A DNA stretch of 7,684 bases from DAOMOP01 sp035444405 (GTDB lineage Bacteria > Pseudomonadota > Gammaproteobacteria > Burkholderiales > Rhodocyclaceae): NCBI GenBank assembly GCA_035444405.1, contig DAOMOP010000194.1, forward strand, positions 1 to 7,684, given 5' to 3'. The number at the start of each line of letters is the position of its first letter. The stretch's first letter is position 1. The notes beneath the pieces are model-generated. The model did not search any database, was not told the DNA's origin, and saw only the letters and a program-made list of their open reading frames with translations. This document shows, piece by piece, positions 1 to 6,721 of the stretch. A program made the position numbers and the translations under genes.

Positions 1-1655
1 GTCTGGATCGCCTCGCCGGAGCGGATCAGCACGCCGCGCTCGGCGCCGAGGCCGGAGCCGACCATCAGCGCGGTCGGCGTCGCAAGCCCGAGCGCGCACG
101 GGCAGGCGATCACGAGCACCGCGACCGCGGACAAGGTGCCGGCCATCAGCGGGGTCAGGGTCGGATCGACCCACGGCAAAAAGCCCGCCCCCCAGTCGAG
201 CACCGGCTGCAGGCTCGCGGCGAACAACAGCCACATCACCAGGCTGGCAAAGCTGATCAGGATAACGGCTGGCACGAACTGGCCGGTGACGCGGTCGGCG
301 AACTCCTGGATCGGCACCTTCGAGCCCTGCGCCTGTTCGACCAGCCGGATCACCTGCGACAGGAAGGTGTCGGCGCCGACCTTGGTCGCGCGGATCTTCA
401 GCAGGCCTTCCTTGTTGATCGTGGCGCCGATCACCGCATCGCCGGGTCCTTTCTCGACCGGCACCGACTCGCCGGTCGCGATCGACTCGTCGAGGTGGCT
501 CGCGCCTTCGACGATCTCGCCGTCGGTCGGCACTTTCGCGCCGGGGCGCACGATCATCACGTCGCCGACCGCGAGCTCGGCCACCGGCACCTCGACCTCG
601 CGGCCGTCACGCAGCACCGAGGCGGTCTTGGCGCCCAGCGTGAGCAGCTTCTTGATCGCCTGCGACGCGCGCCCTTTCGCATGCGTCTCGAGGTAGCGGC
701 CGAGCAGATGGAAAGTCATGATCGTCGAGGCCATCTCGATGAACGAGGTCATCGGATAGACGAAACCGACGAGGCCGATCAGGTAGGGCGGCAGACTGCC
801 GAGCGAGATCAGCACGTCCATGTTCGCGGTGCGATTCTTCAGCGAACGCCATGCGGAACGGTGGGTTGCCAGGCCACCGTTCGTGAACACGACCGGCAAC
901 GCCAGCAGTGCGACGATCGCGAGGTAGCCGGGGATCGGCTGCCAGAACATGTGCCATCCCATCAACACCATGATCAGGATGGTCGGCACCGCGGCGATCC
1001 ACAGCCGTTTCCAGGCCAGCGCGAGATAGCGCTCCTCGGATTCGGTCTCGTGCTGCGCGCTCGCGGCGGCACCCTCGTCGACCGCATCGACGTCGTAGCC
1101 GGCGCGCTCGACGGCTGTCCGGATGTCGTCGGGTCGGGTCAGCGCCGCGTCGAACTGCACCGTGACGCGATGGTTCGCGATGTTGGTCTCGATGCGCGCG
1201 ATCCCGCCGAGCCGCCTGATCGAGTTCGACACCAGGCCGGCGCAGTGGTCGCTGCCCATGCCCGGCACGGTCAGCCGGACCGTGTGGGCCGTATCGGCCG
1301 ACGAGGCATCACGTGTTGCCATGCGATTGGGTGTCGAGAGACCCGCCTCGGTGTCCCGCGACTTTCTGGCTGTCGCGGGCGAGACGGCATCGCGGTCGCC
1401 GATCGGGTAGCCTGCGCGTTCGATCGCTTCGCGAATATGCTTGCCGCGCGTGAGGGCGGCATCGAAGTCCACGGTCACGATCCGCGCGGCAACGTCTGTC
1501 GCGACCGACCGGATCCCCGGCAGCCGCTTGATCGCCCCCGAGACCACGCCAGCGCAGTGGTCGCTGCCCATGCCCGGGACGTTGAGGCGGATGCTGTGCC
1601 CGCTTGCCGGGACGGGCTCCCGTGCAGCATTCGACCGCGAACGGGGAGTGTCCAT
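1..1655 (-). CDS. copA: Cu(+)-exporting P1B-type ATPase, CopA-like (C-terminal part outside window)
   Basis: Inner-membrane ATPase that pumps Cu(+), and often Ag(+), from cytosol to periplasm. The frame is open for 551 codons from the ATG at 1655 to the left edge. Seen in order: HMA domain 1 (about residues 20-85, GMGSDHC at 28-34); a polar linker; HMA domain 2 (about 125-190, GMGSDHC at 132-138); paired hydrophobic helices from about residue 217; the actuator-domain TGES at 394-397; a further helix pair; the CPC ion-binding motif at 518-520, followed by ALGLATPTA. CPC marks the P1B-1 Cu(+)/Ag(+) class. The phosphorylated DKTGT motif and the ATP-binding domain would lie just past the edge. 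Both HMA domains have Ser in place of the first metal-binding Cys. The start is supported by AAGGA eight bases upstream. The gene follows the Sel1-repeat gene after 83 bp on the same strand. The family is certain; the copper specificity is inferred from CPC and from the CusA-type neighbour. Confidence 0.95.
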   Translation of the reverse strand, partial: MDTPRSRSNAAREPVPASGHSIRLNVPGMGSDHCAGVVSGAIKRLPGIRSVATDVAARIVTVDFDAALTRGKHIREAIERAGYPIGDRDAVSPATARKSRDTEAGLSTPNRMATRDASSADTAHTVRLTVPGMGSDHCAGLVSNSIRRLGGIARIETNIANHRVTVQFDAALTRPDDIRTAVERAGYDVDAVDEGAAASAQHETESEERYLALAWKRLWIAAVPTILIMVLMGWHMFWQPIPGYLAIVALLALPVVFTNGGLATHRSAWRSLKNRTANMDVLISLGSLPPYLIGLVGFVYPMTSFIEMASTIMTFHLLGRYLETHAKGRASQAIKKLLTLGAKTASVLRDGREVEVPVAELAVGDVMIVRPGAKVPTDGEIVEGASHLDESIATGESVPVEKGPGDAVIGATINKEGLLKIRATKVGADTFLSQVIRLVEQAQGSKVPIQEFADRVTGQFVPAVILISFASLVMWLLFAASLQPVLDWGAGFLPWVDPTLTPLMAGTLSAVAVLVIACPCALGLATPTALMVGSGLGAERGVLIRSGEAIQ

Positions 1656-1738
1656 GATTGGGTTCCTTGTGTCGGAGTTTGCGAAGCGTTCGAAAATCAT
1701 CTTAGGCTCGCTGCCGTGACTCAAAAATGACTCGAAGA
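1656..1738 (-). promoter_or_regulatory. Upstream region of copA with TGACTC direct repeat
   Basis: Short gap between the Sel1-gene stop and the copA start. On the plus strand TGACTC occurs at 1717-1722 and again at 1728-1733, an exact 11-bp period separated by AAAAA. OmpR-family regulators typically bind such one-turn direct repeats, so this could be an operator for the response regulator encoded at 4347-5219; that is inference. A ribosome-binding AAGGA sits just before the copA ATG. I see no CueR/MerR-type dyad with the usual CC/GG arms and no convincing sigma-70 promoter; a TAAGAT lies downstream of the repeat but has no well-spaced -35. copA may instead be read through from the Sel1 gene. 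Confidence 0.35.
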
Positions 1739-3349
1739 TTACGGATCTGTAAGCAGCCTGCCAGGCCGGCGGGGCAACGGCCGAGCAGGCTCGGGCCAGT
1801 ACGGGCGGCGAACGGGTGGTACGCCAGTCGTCGTGTGGGAATGCTGAGCACGGCTTGTTCGGGCCGGCGTGCTCGGCCTGCTCCGTGGGAACAGCGCGGC
1901 GTCGATCTGCGCGTGGCCGAACTGGCGAGACAGCAGGCGCAGCTTCAGATAGGTGCTACGGAACTCGGCAGGGGCCGCATCGTCTCGCTGTTGCACCGGT
2001 AATCGACGAAGCAGGGTCTTGGCCTCGTCAAGCAGCTGCCGTTGCCGCTCGGTCTCGATGAGCACGATGCGGCGGCGCAGCGGCCGTCGCCCGGCGACCG
2101 TGATGATGAAATAGTTGCCGAAATCGCACTGGTCCGGCACCACGGCGAGCAACTCGCGGGCGCTCAAGCCGAGTGCGTAGCCGAGTTTGACGCGTGCACC
2201 GATGGACGGATCTTTGCGTTCCGCAAGCTCGATAAACCGTGACCACGCGCTGGCATGGTTCAGAAAGCCCGGAGAGAGCGGTCGGAGCATCCGTGCGAGC
2301 TCGTCACTCGCCTGATTGAACCCCTGACGGGCGGCGGCGATGAGAAACTCGGTCGCCGTTGCCTCCGGAGCCTCGATGGTGTCGTAGCCCGGCGTCGATC
2401 GCCCGGCATCGAGACGACGCAGGATCGCCTTGCCGGCCCGCAGGCAGGCTTGGCCGTGCCCGAGGCGTGCGGCCTGGAAGAGCCATCCGTGCGCACGGCG
2501 ATTGTCATATGCGCCGGACGCGCGGTGTCGGTAGATCGTCGCGAGCAGATAGGCCGCGCGTGACGACCCTTGTGCTGCCGCCGGTTCCAGCCATCGAACG
2601 GCCTTCTTCAAGTCGCGGCGATGCTCCGCCGACCCGGTGGCAAGGCGGATCCCGAGCTCTTCGCAGGCCCCGACGTGACCGTCGTCGGCTGCTTGTTCGA
2701 GCAGTTTGTTGGCCGGTTCACCGCGCAGAGCTCGAAGCAGGCCGAGGCGGTAGATTTGCTCTGCATCGGCCGGATCGGGGCAGCGCTCATACCATTTGAG
2801 CGCCAGTGCGAGCGCACGGGTCTTCCAATAGTGATCGGCGAGATCGGGTGCGACTTCGCGCAGCCCGGCTTCGAAAGCCTGCTCGAGCAACCGGCACGCC
2901 GTGTCGACGTCGGCTGGTTCCACGGGCGACGTGAGCAGCAGCCGGCCGAGATCGCGGCACGCCTCGGCGTCGCCTGCGGCCGCGGCGTCCTGCAGTAGCG
3001 CGATCGCGGCGGAGCGTGTCTCGTGTGTCGCGCGGCAATCGTCATCGCCGATGAGCGTTCGTGCCAGCCTCCGCTTCGCATGCGGCGAGCCGGCCGCTGC
3101 GGCGAGCCGATACCAGTGCGCCAGTTGCGGGTCTCCGTCGGCACCCTGCGGCGTTATGTGCTCGCCGATCGCCCGCCAGGCTGCTTCCTTGCCCTGGGTG
3201 GCCGCCCGGCTGAGCCACAGGTAGGCGGTGCGCTCGTTTGCGGCGAGCCCTTCGCCACCCTCGAGATAAAGACAGCCGAGTCGATGCTGCGCATCGGCAT
3301 CGCCGCGTTGTGCTCGTCTGATGACGGGCAGTATCGACTTGCTCGCCAT
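1739..3349 (-). CDS. Sel1-repeat (TPR-like) protein, function unknown
   Basis: A 536-residue protein made largely of Sel1-like helical repeats, which usually act as protein-protein adaptors. The repeats show as recurring A-x-x-LG-x-x-Y/L and W-x-x-x-AA-x-x-G patterns. Examples are at about residues 16-52 (AQHRLGCLYLEGG, then AYLWLSRAATQG), 126-162 (ACRDLGRLLL), and about 222-310 (ACEELGIRLATG, AVRWLEPAAAQG, AAYLLATIYRHR, AHGWLFQAARLG). After about residue 365 comes a non-repeat region with an LGLSARELL segment and a charged stretch (RRRIVLIETERQRQLL). The last roughly 50 residues are Pro/Arg-rich and probably disordered. There is no signal peptide or membrane helix, so a cytosolic location is likely. 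The ATG at 3349 is preceded by TGGAGGA about ten bases upstream. The gene is divergent from the pseudo-receiver/two-component genes and lies directly upstream of copA. I cannot assign a partner or role. Confidence 0.85.
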   Translation of the reverse strand: MASKSILPVIRRAQRGDADAQHRLGCLYLEGGEGLAANERTAYLWLSRAATQGKEAAWRAIGEHITPQGADGDPQLAHWYRLAAAAGSPHAKRRLARTLIGDDDCRATHETRSAAIALLQDAAAAGDAEACRDLGRLLLTSPVEPADVDTACRLLEQAFEAGLREVAPDLADHYWKTRALALALKWYERCPDPADAEQIYRLGLLRALRGEPANKLLEQAADDGHVGACEELGIRLATGSAEHRRDLKKAVRWLEPAAAQGSSRAAYLLATIYRHRASGAYDNRRAHGWLFQAARLGHGQACLRAGKAILRRLDAGRSTPGYDTIEAPEATATEFLIAAARQGFNQASDELARMLRPLSPGFLNHASAWSRFIELAERKDPSIGARVKLGYALGLSARELLAVVPDQCDFGNYFIITVAGRRPLRRRIVLIETERQRQLLDEAKTLLRRLPVQQRDDAAPAEFRSTYLKLRLLSRQFGHAQIDAALFPRSRPSTPARTSRAQHSHTTTGVPPVRRPYWPEPARPLPRRPGRLLTDP

Positions 3350-3453
3350 GCTGTCGAATCCTCCAGTTGATTGTGTTCCGATATCAGGCGCGCCATGCCA
3401 TCGGTGCGCGGGGTGATTGTTCCAGCCGAAAATCGCGAATCGGAGGCGGCGGT

Positions 3454-3573
3454 ATGACGATTTGTGTCACGCGTATGCTCGTCGATTGCAGCACATCGGT
3501 TCGATGCCGACAGCTCCGGCGCGGTGTGCGCCGCCGGCGCCGCGCCGTTCACACATTCGTCATCAAATCGTGA
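3454..3573 (+). CDS. Possible 39-residue basic small ORF (tentative)
   Basis: An ATG at 3454 has GGAGG at 3442-3446, seven bases upstream, which is good ribosome-binding geometry. The frame runs 39 codons to a TGA, giving an Arg-rich peptide (LRRGVRRRRRAVH in the middle) with three Cys. It lies within the leader of the pseudo-receiver gene, 61 bp before its start. The Arg run comes from the GC-rich inverted repeat at 3518-3546, which argues that the coding may be accidental. It could be a leader peptide or a chance ORF; I do not recognise a family. Confidence 0.15.
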   Translation: MTICVTRMLVDCSTSVRCRQLRRGVRRRRRAVHTFVIKS

Positions 3574-3621
3574 GACTTGCCCGAGGCAATCCCGACAGAA
3601 TGGGCGGCATGCTTTGGGTGC

Positions 3622-3628
3622 AAGGAGG
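3622..3628 (+). promoter_or_regulatory. Ribosome-binding site fixing the pseudo-receiver start
   Basis: AAGGAGG, a near-complete anti-16S match, ends six bases before the ATG at 3635. It chooses this ATG over an in-frame ATG at 3464, which would add 57 residues of low-complexity, non-family sequence. Confidence 0.8.
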
Positions 3629-3634
3629 TGCAGC

Positions 3635-4078
3635 ATGCAGACGATGATTCGCGCGCTCTTTGTGAGCTGCGATAGACAAGCACGACGCCGTCTGGACGAG
3701 ACTGTGTGGAGCGCCGGCGGCGTCACGGTGCTGTGGTCGCATTGCGAGCCCGGCGACTTCGACGGACTCGCCGACGCTGCGCGTCATGATCTCGTCGTCG
3801 TGGACGGCGCCCGTCTGGGTGCGCGAGTGGTCGAGGCCGTGCAGCGAATTCGATGGCTCGGCTTTGCCGAGCCGCTCGTCGTCGTAGGGTTCGGTCGATC
3901 GGAGCTGGAGCGCGTGTTGGCGTTCGAGGCCGGGGCCGATGCCGTGCACGCAGAGCAGGCCACGTTCGAGATCGTGACCGCCCGGCTGCACCGTCCGACG
4001 TGCGATGGCCGTTATGACGGAAGGTACGACGCGTTGGCCAAAGCGTGGTCAGCGGGTGGCCGCACGTACGCCCCATAA
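3635..4078 (+). CDS. Stand-alone degenerate receiver (pseudo-receiver) protein
   Basis: A 147-residue protein whose residues 4-120 match the CheY-like receiver fold. The opening strand is IRALFVSCD, the third strand ends in DLVVVD with the phospho-acceptor position at Asp57, the fourth strand is LVVVGFG, and GRSELERVLAFEAGAD lines up with GRGSELDRIVGLEFGAD of the downstream response regulator. Key residues are partly lost: the first of the acidic pair is Cys12 (Asp13 kept), the switch Ser/Thr position is Gly85, and the invariant Lys position is Glu107, with no following Pro. Canonical phosphorylation switching is therefore unlikely. No output domain follows; the tail (about 122-147) contains a short GRYDGRYD repeat. 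The protein is probably cytosolic. It may act as a decoy or partner of the kinase or regulator encoded downstream, or as a product of receiver duplication. The fold call is by eye and fairly sure; the function is unknown. Confidence 0.7.
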   Translation: MQTMIRALFVSCDRQARRRLDETVWSAGGVTVLWSHCEPGDFDGLADAARHDLVVVDGARLGARVVEAVQRIRWLGFAEPLVVVGFGRSELERVLAFEAGADAVHAEQATFEIVTARLHRPTCDGRYDGRYDALAKAWSAGGRTYAP

Positions 4079-4346
4079 GTCCAGCCCGAACCGCCCGCTC
4101 GGGCAGGGGACGGGAACGGCGCGGTTACCGGATCGTAATGTTGCGCTCATCGCGCGGTAAGGGCTGCGAACCGATACTCGCCGCGACGCGTGTCCTTGTG
4201 GCAGTGCGCGAATCCGACGGCGGTGGCCGGGGCGGGCACGCCGACCGCCGGCCAGACTTCCGGCTTGATCGTGCCGAGTCAAGGCGCTGTGCCGACACCG
4301 CCCGCTTGCCGGAGCTCAGCAACAATTACATGAACAGGAGCCCAAG
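4079..4346 (+). other. Intergenic stretch between pseudo-receiver and response regulator
   Basis: These 268 bp carry no convincing gene. An open frame from the ATG at 4138 runs 70 codons but looks random and lacks a ribosome-binding site. GCCCGA (4084-4089) and TCGGGC (4099-4104) can form a 6-bp hairpin with a nine-base loop just after the pseudo-receiver stop. It has no T-run, so it is a weak candidate for attenuation or mRNA-end protection. One GAGTCA (4276-4281) is a single inverted copy of the half-site that is doubled upstream of copA. The gap leaves room for a separate promoter for the two-component operon, but I cannot point to one. Confidence 0.4.
4336..4340 (+). promoter_or_regulatory. 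Ribosome-binding site fixing the response-regulator start
   Basis: AGGAG lies six bases before the ATG at 4347. It supports this start, and hence a 58-residue N-terminal extension, over the in-frame ATG at 4458, which lacks a comparable site. Confidence 0.75.
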
Positions 4347-5219
4347 ATGACAACCGCTTTGCCGAGCTCCACGCGCGCCGCTGCAGGCGCCCGCTGGGAG
4401 GCGTCGTGCGCGGTGAGCAAGGTCGACGGTGATGGTGGCAGCGATCGCAGCGACGCCATGACATCAGGTTGTATCGGCGGTCCGATCGGGTTGGGCGAGG
4501 CCGATCGCGACGCGCCGGGGCGTCGCATCCTGGTCGTCGAAGATGCTCCTGAACTTGCCGCGCTCATCGCCGGACATCTTCGCGAGCTGGCGGCCGACGT
4601 AGAGGTTTGCCACGAAGGCGGCGGGGCGCTCGAGTTGATGCGACAGCAACCGCCCGATCTCGTCGTGCTCGACATCGGCCTGCCGGGTCTGACGGGACTC
4701 GACATCTGCCGCACGATTCGCGCAGAAGGCTTATCGACGCTCGTATTGATGCTGTCGGGCCGCGGCAGCGAGCTCGATCGCATCGTCGGGCTGGAGTTCG
4801 GTGCCGACGACTACGTCGTCAAACCGTTTGGTATGCTGGAACTGCTCGCACGAATACGGGCTCTGTTTCGGCGTGTCGAGCATTGTCGGGCCGAAGTGGC
4901 CCGCCCGGGGGATCGGATCACGGTCGGCGAGCTGACCATCGACCCGACTGCCCGGCAGGTCGTGCGAGGCGATGCCGTGCTGCCGCTGACCGAGAAGGAG
5001 TTCGATCTGCTTCATCTTTTTGCCCAGAATCCCGGGCGCGTCTACGCGCGCGCACAGTTGCTCGATCTGGTGTGGGGGTACGGCAGCAATGTGTACGAGT
5101 ACACCGTCACGACTCACATCAATCGACTGCGCCGCAAGATCGAGCCCGATCCGGCGCGTCCCCGGCTGATTCAGACCGTGTGGGGCCTCGGTTATCGTCT
5201 GAACGCGCATCTTCGCTGA
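4347..5219 (+). CDS. OmpR/PhoB-family DNA-binding response regulator
   Basis: A 290-residue two-component response regulator. Residues 1-58 are an unusual low-complexity extension rich in Ala, Gly, Ser and Asp. The receiver follows (about 59-180): RRILVVEDAP with the acidic pair Glu65/Asp66, phospho-acceptor Asp109 in VVLDIGLPG, switch Ser137 in MLSGRG, and Lys159 in GADDYVVKPFG. All catalytic positions are intact. The C-terminal winged-helix domain (about 192-288) has LTEKEFDLLHLF, the recognition-helix region VYEYTVTTHINRLRRKIEPD, and the final WGLGYRL wing. It acts in the cytosol as a transcription factor phosphorylated by the kinase encoded two bases downstream. Family members usually have about 220-240 residues, so the extension explains the extra length. 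Targets are not shown by the sequence; copA and the CusA-type pump are natural candidates by position. I cannot choose between CopR, CusR and another OmpR-type name. Confidence 0.95.
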   Translation: MTTALPSSTRAAAGARWEASCAVSKVDGDGGSDRSDAMTSGCIGGPIGLGEADRDAPGRRILVVEDAPELAALIAGHLRELAADVEVCHEGGGALELMRQQPPDLVVLDIGLPGLTGLDICRTIRAEGLSTLVLMLSGRGSELDRIVGLEFGADDYVVKPFGMLELLARIRALFRRVEHCRAEVARPGDRITVGELTIDPTARQVVRGDAVLPLTEKEFDLLHLFAQNPGRVYARAQLLDLVWGYGSNVYEYTVTTHINRLRRKIEPDPARPRLIQTVWGLGYRLNAHLR

Positions 5220-5221
5220 TC

Positions 5222-6721
5222 GTGCGGGCGATTCCGCGGTCACTTTTCGGCCGCCTCGTTTTCGTGCAAATTGCCTATGGTCTGGTCGTCGTCCTGGCTT
5301 TTGCGCTGATCGCCGAGTACACGCATACACGGTTTCATTACAAGGCGACTCAGTACCAGGCGCGCGACTGGGCTGCGCAGATCGCAGCCCGCAATTCGGT
5401 CCTCGGCGACGTGCGGGCGGGTCGCTTTCGCGACGAGGCTGAGGTCCGGGCCACGTTGTCGGAGCTCGGCAACAGCCACCCCGGTGCGCAGTTCTACATT
5501 GTTGGCAACAACGGCAGAATCAACGTGGCATCCGTCGCGCACGGGCAAGTCCGTCGCACGATACTCGACATCTCCACCGTTCGCGCCTGGCTTACCGGTG
5601 CGGCGGCATTGCCGGCGACGATCGAAGACCCGGTCAATCCGGAACGGCGGCGCATCTTCTCGGCCGCCTCGCTCGGATTCGATCGATACGCCTACTTGGT
5701 GATGGTACTGCAAGGCCCGGATACCGGCGGTTTCCTGGCGGCGCACACCGACTTCTTGCTGTCCGATTCGCTGAAGCTGGCCGTCGGTGTGATGATCCCG
5801 GCGCTTTCGACGGCAGTCCTGCTGCTATTCATGATCCTGCGGCCGATCCGCCGGATCAATCGAACCCTCGCCGAGCTCGATCGGGCTCGCCACGAGTCGG
5901 GTGTGCGAGCGAACGTCGACGGACGCGGCCACGGCCTGTCCGAACTGGATCAGGTCGCCCGCAATGTCGATGCGATGGCACGCGAGATCATCGAACTGCT
6001 ACGGACGCTCACGGATGAGGACCGCACTCGACGCGAACTGTTTGCGACGTTGTCGCACGACCTGCGTACCCCGCTGACCGTCATCAAGAGCGTACTCGAG
6101 ACATTGTCGGGACGGTCGGATAGCGGAATCTCCCCCAGTGCCGCTAAACTCATTTGGCAAGCCTCCGGCGAGGTGCAGCGCCTCGAGCGGCTGCTTGCGG
6201 AGCAGTTCGAATTGGCAAACCTGCAAAGGTCGGACTACCGGATCGAAGCCGAGCCCTTTTTCATAGAGGAGGTCCTGCACGATGCCTCGCAGAAGTTCGT
6301 TTCACGCGCTGCCGCCGTCGGACTCGAGCTGGCGGTCCACGGCGACGGGCCTCCCGACCTTCGTGTCGAGGCCGATGCGATGCTGATCGAACGGGTGCTC
6401 GACAACCTGATAGACAATGCGATCCGTCATGCGGACGGCGCGACGCGAATCGAGCTCGACGTGCGCGCGTCGGCGCACGGCGTCGAGGTACGTGTGAGCG
6501 ACGACGGCCCCGGTCTGCCTCGGATGCTGGCAGACTGGCTCGCCGGACCGGTTTGGCAACCGGCGCCGCGTTCGAAATGTCCGAGCTCTGGCAGCGGTCT
6601 GGGGCTGCGCATCGTGCGTCGAATCCTCGAACTGCACGACAGTGGCCTGGTGCTCGAACGGTCGGACGAGGGCGGTACGCGGTTGAGCTTTCGACTGCGC
6701 CGATATGCGAATGACAGCTGA
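5222..6721 (+). CDS. Membrane sensor histidine kinase (partner of the upstream regulator)
   Basis: A 499-residue kinase. The GTG start at 5222 lies two bases after the regulator's stop, so translational coupling is likely; the frame is open far upstream but that part only shadows the regulator. Layout: TM1 at about 12-34; periplasmic sensor region about 35-183; TM2 about 184-206; HAMP-like linker about 207-258; dimerisation/H-box LSHDLRTPL with phospho-acceptor His279; N-box DNLIDNAIRHA (Asn395, Asn399); G1 box DDGPG (427-431); G2 box GSGLGL (457-462). No clear F-box is seen between G1 and G2. The sensor region resembles a PAS/Cache-like periplasmic fold (FYIVGNNGRINVAS, and later YAYLVMVLQGP), has only scattered His, and lacks Cys or Met clusters. 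The catalytic core looks functional. Its signal is unknown; copper or silver is suggested only by the neighbours. Confidence 0.93.
   Translation: MRAIPRSLFGRLVFVQIAYGLVVVLAFALIAEYTHTRFHYKATQYQARDWAAQIAARNSVLGDVRAGRFRDEAEVRATLSELGNSHPGAQFYIVGNNGRINVASVAHGQVRRTILDISTVRAWLTGAAALPATIEDPVNPERRRIFSAASLGFDRYAYLVMVLQGPDTGGFLAAHTDFLLSDSLKLAVGVMIPALSTAVLLLFMILRPIRRINRTLAELDRARHESGVRANVDGRGHGLSELDQVARNVDAMAREIIELLRTLTDEDRTRRELFATLSHDLRTPLTVIKSVLETLSGRSDSGISPSAAKLIWQASGEVQRLERLLAEQFELANLQRSDYRIEAEPFFIEEVLHDASQKFVSRAAAVGLELAVHGDGPPDLRVEADAMLIERVLDNLIDNAIRHADGATRIELDVRASAHGVEVRVSDDGPGLPRMLADWLAGPVWQPAPRSKCPSSGSGLGLRIVRRILELHDSGLVLERSDEGGTRLSFRLRRYANDS

Larger units (their letters stand above)
3350..3634. 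promoter_or_regulatory. Divergent intergenic control region
   Basis: This 285-bp stretch separates the minus-strand Sel1 gene from the plus-strand pseudo-receiver and must hold promoters for both directions unless they are read from elsewhere. Visible structure: TGATTGT at 3368-3374 and again at 3414-3420, each followed closely by TTCC; a GC-rich inverted repeat, GGCGCGG (3518-3524) with CCGCGCC (3540-3546); and a possible small ORF at 3454-3573. A TTCACA at 3548-3553 resembles a -35 box but has no good -10 at the right spacing. No specific promoter can be called. Confidence 0.4.

Noticed and set aside
495..1730. 411-codon plus-strand open frame
   Set aside because: It is antisense to the well-supported Cu-ATPase; its Arg/His/Asp-rich composition is typical of a shadow frame in GC-rich DNA.
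1656..1738. CueR/MerR-type operator upstream of copA
   Set aside because: No long dyad with a 19-20 bp promoter spacer is visible; only the direct repeat stands out.
2608..3144. 178-codon minus-strand open frame inside the Sel1 gene
   Set aside because: It is an alternative frame of the Sel1-coding sequence with Arg/Pro-rich random composition and no supporting motif.
3518..3546. GC-rich inverted repeat (GGCGCGG with CCGCGCC) as an intrinsic terminator
   Set aside because: It has no following T-run and lies upstream of, not after, any supported plus-strand gene; at most it is a leader structure.
3154..3726. 190-codon minus-strand open frame across the divergent region
   Set aside because: It overlaps the start of the Sel1 gene and the pseudo-receiver, has no family resemblance, and conflicts with both strong ribosome-binding sites.
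4607..5221. Upstream extension of the kinase reading frame, overlapping the response regulator
   Set aside because: The translated part is Arg-rich shadow sequence. Kinase-like sequence starts at the GTG at 5222, directly after the regulator's stop.
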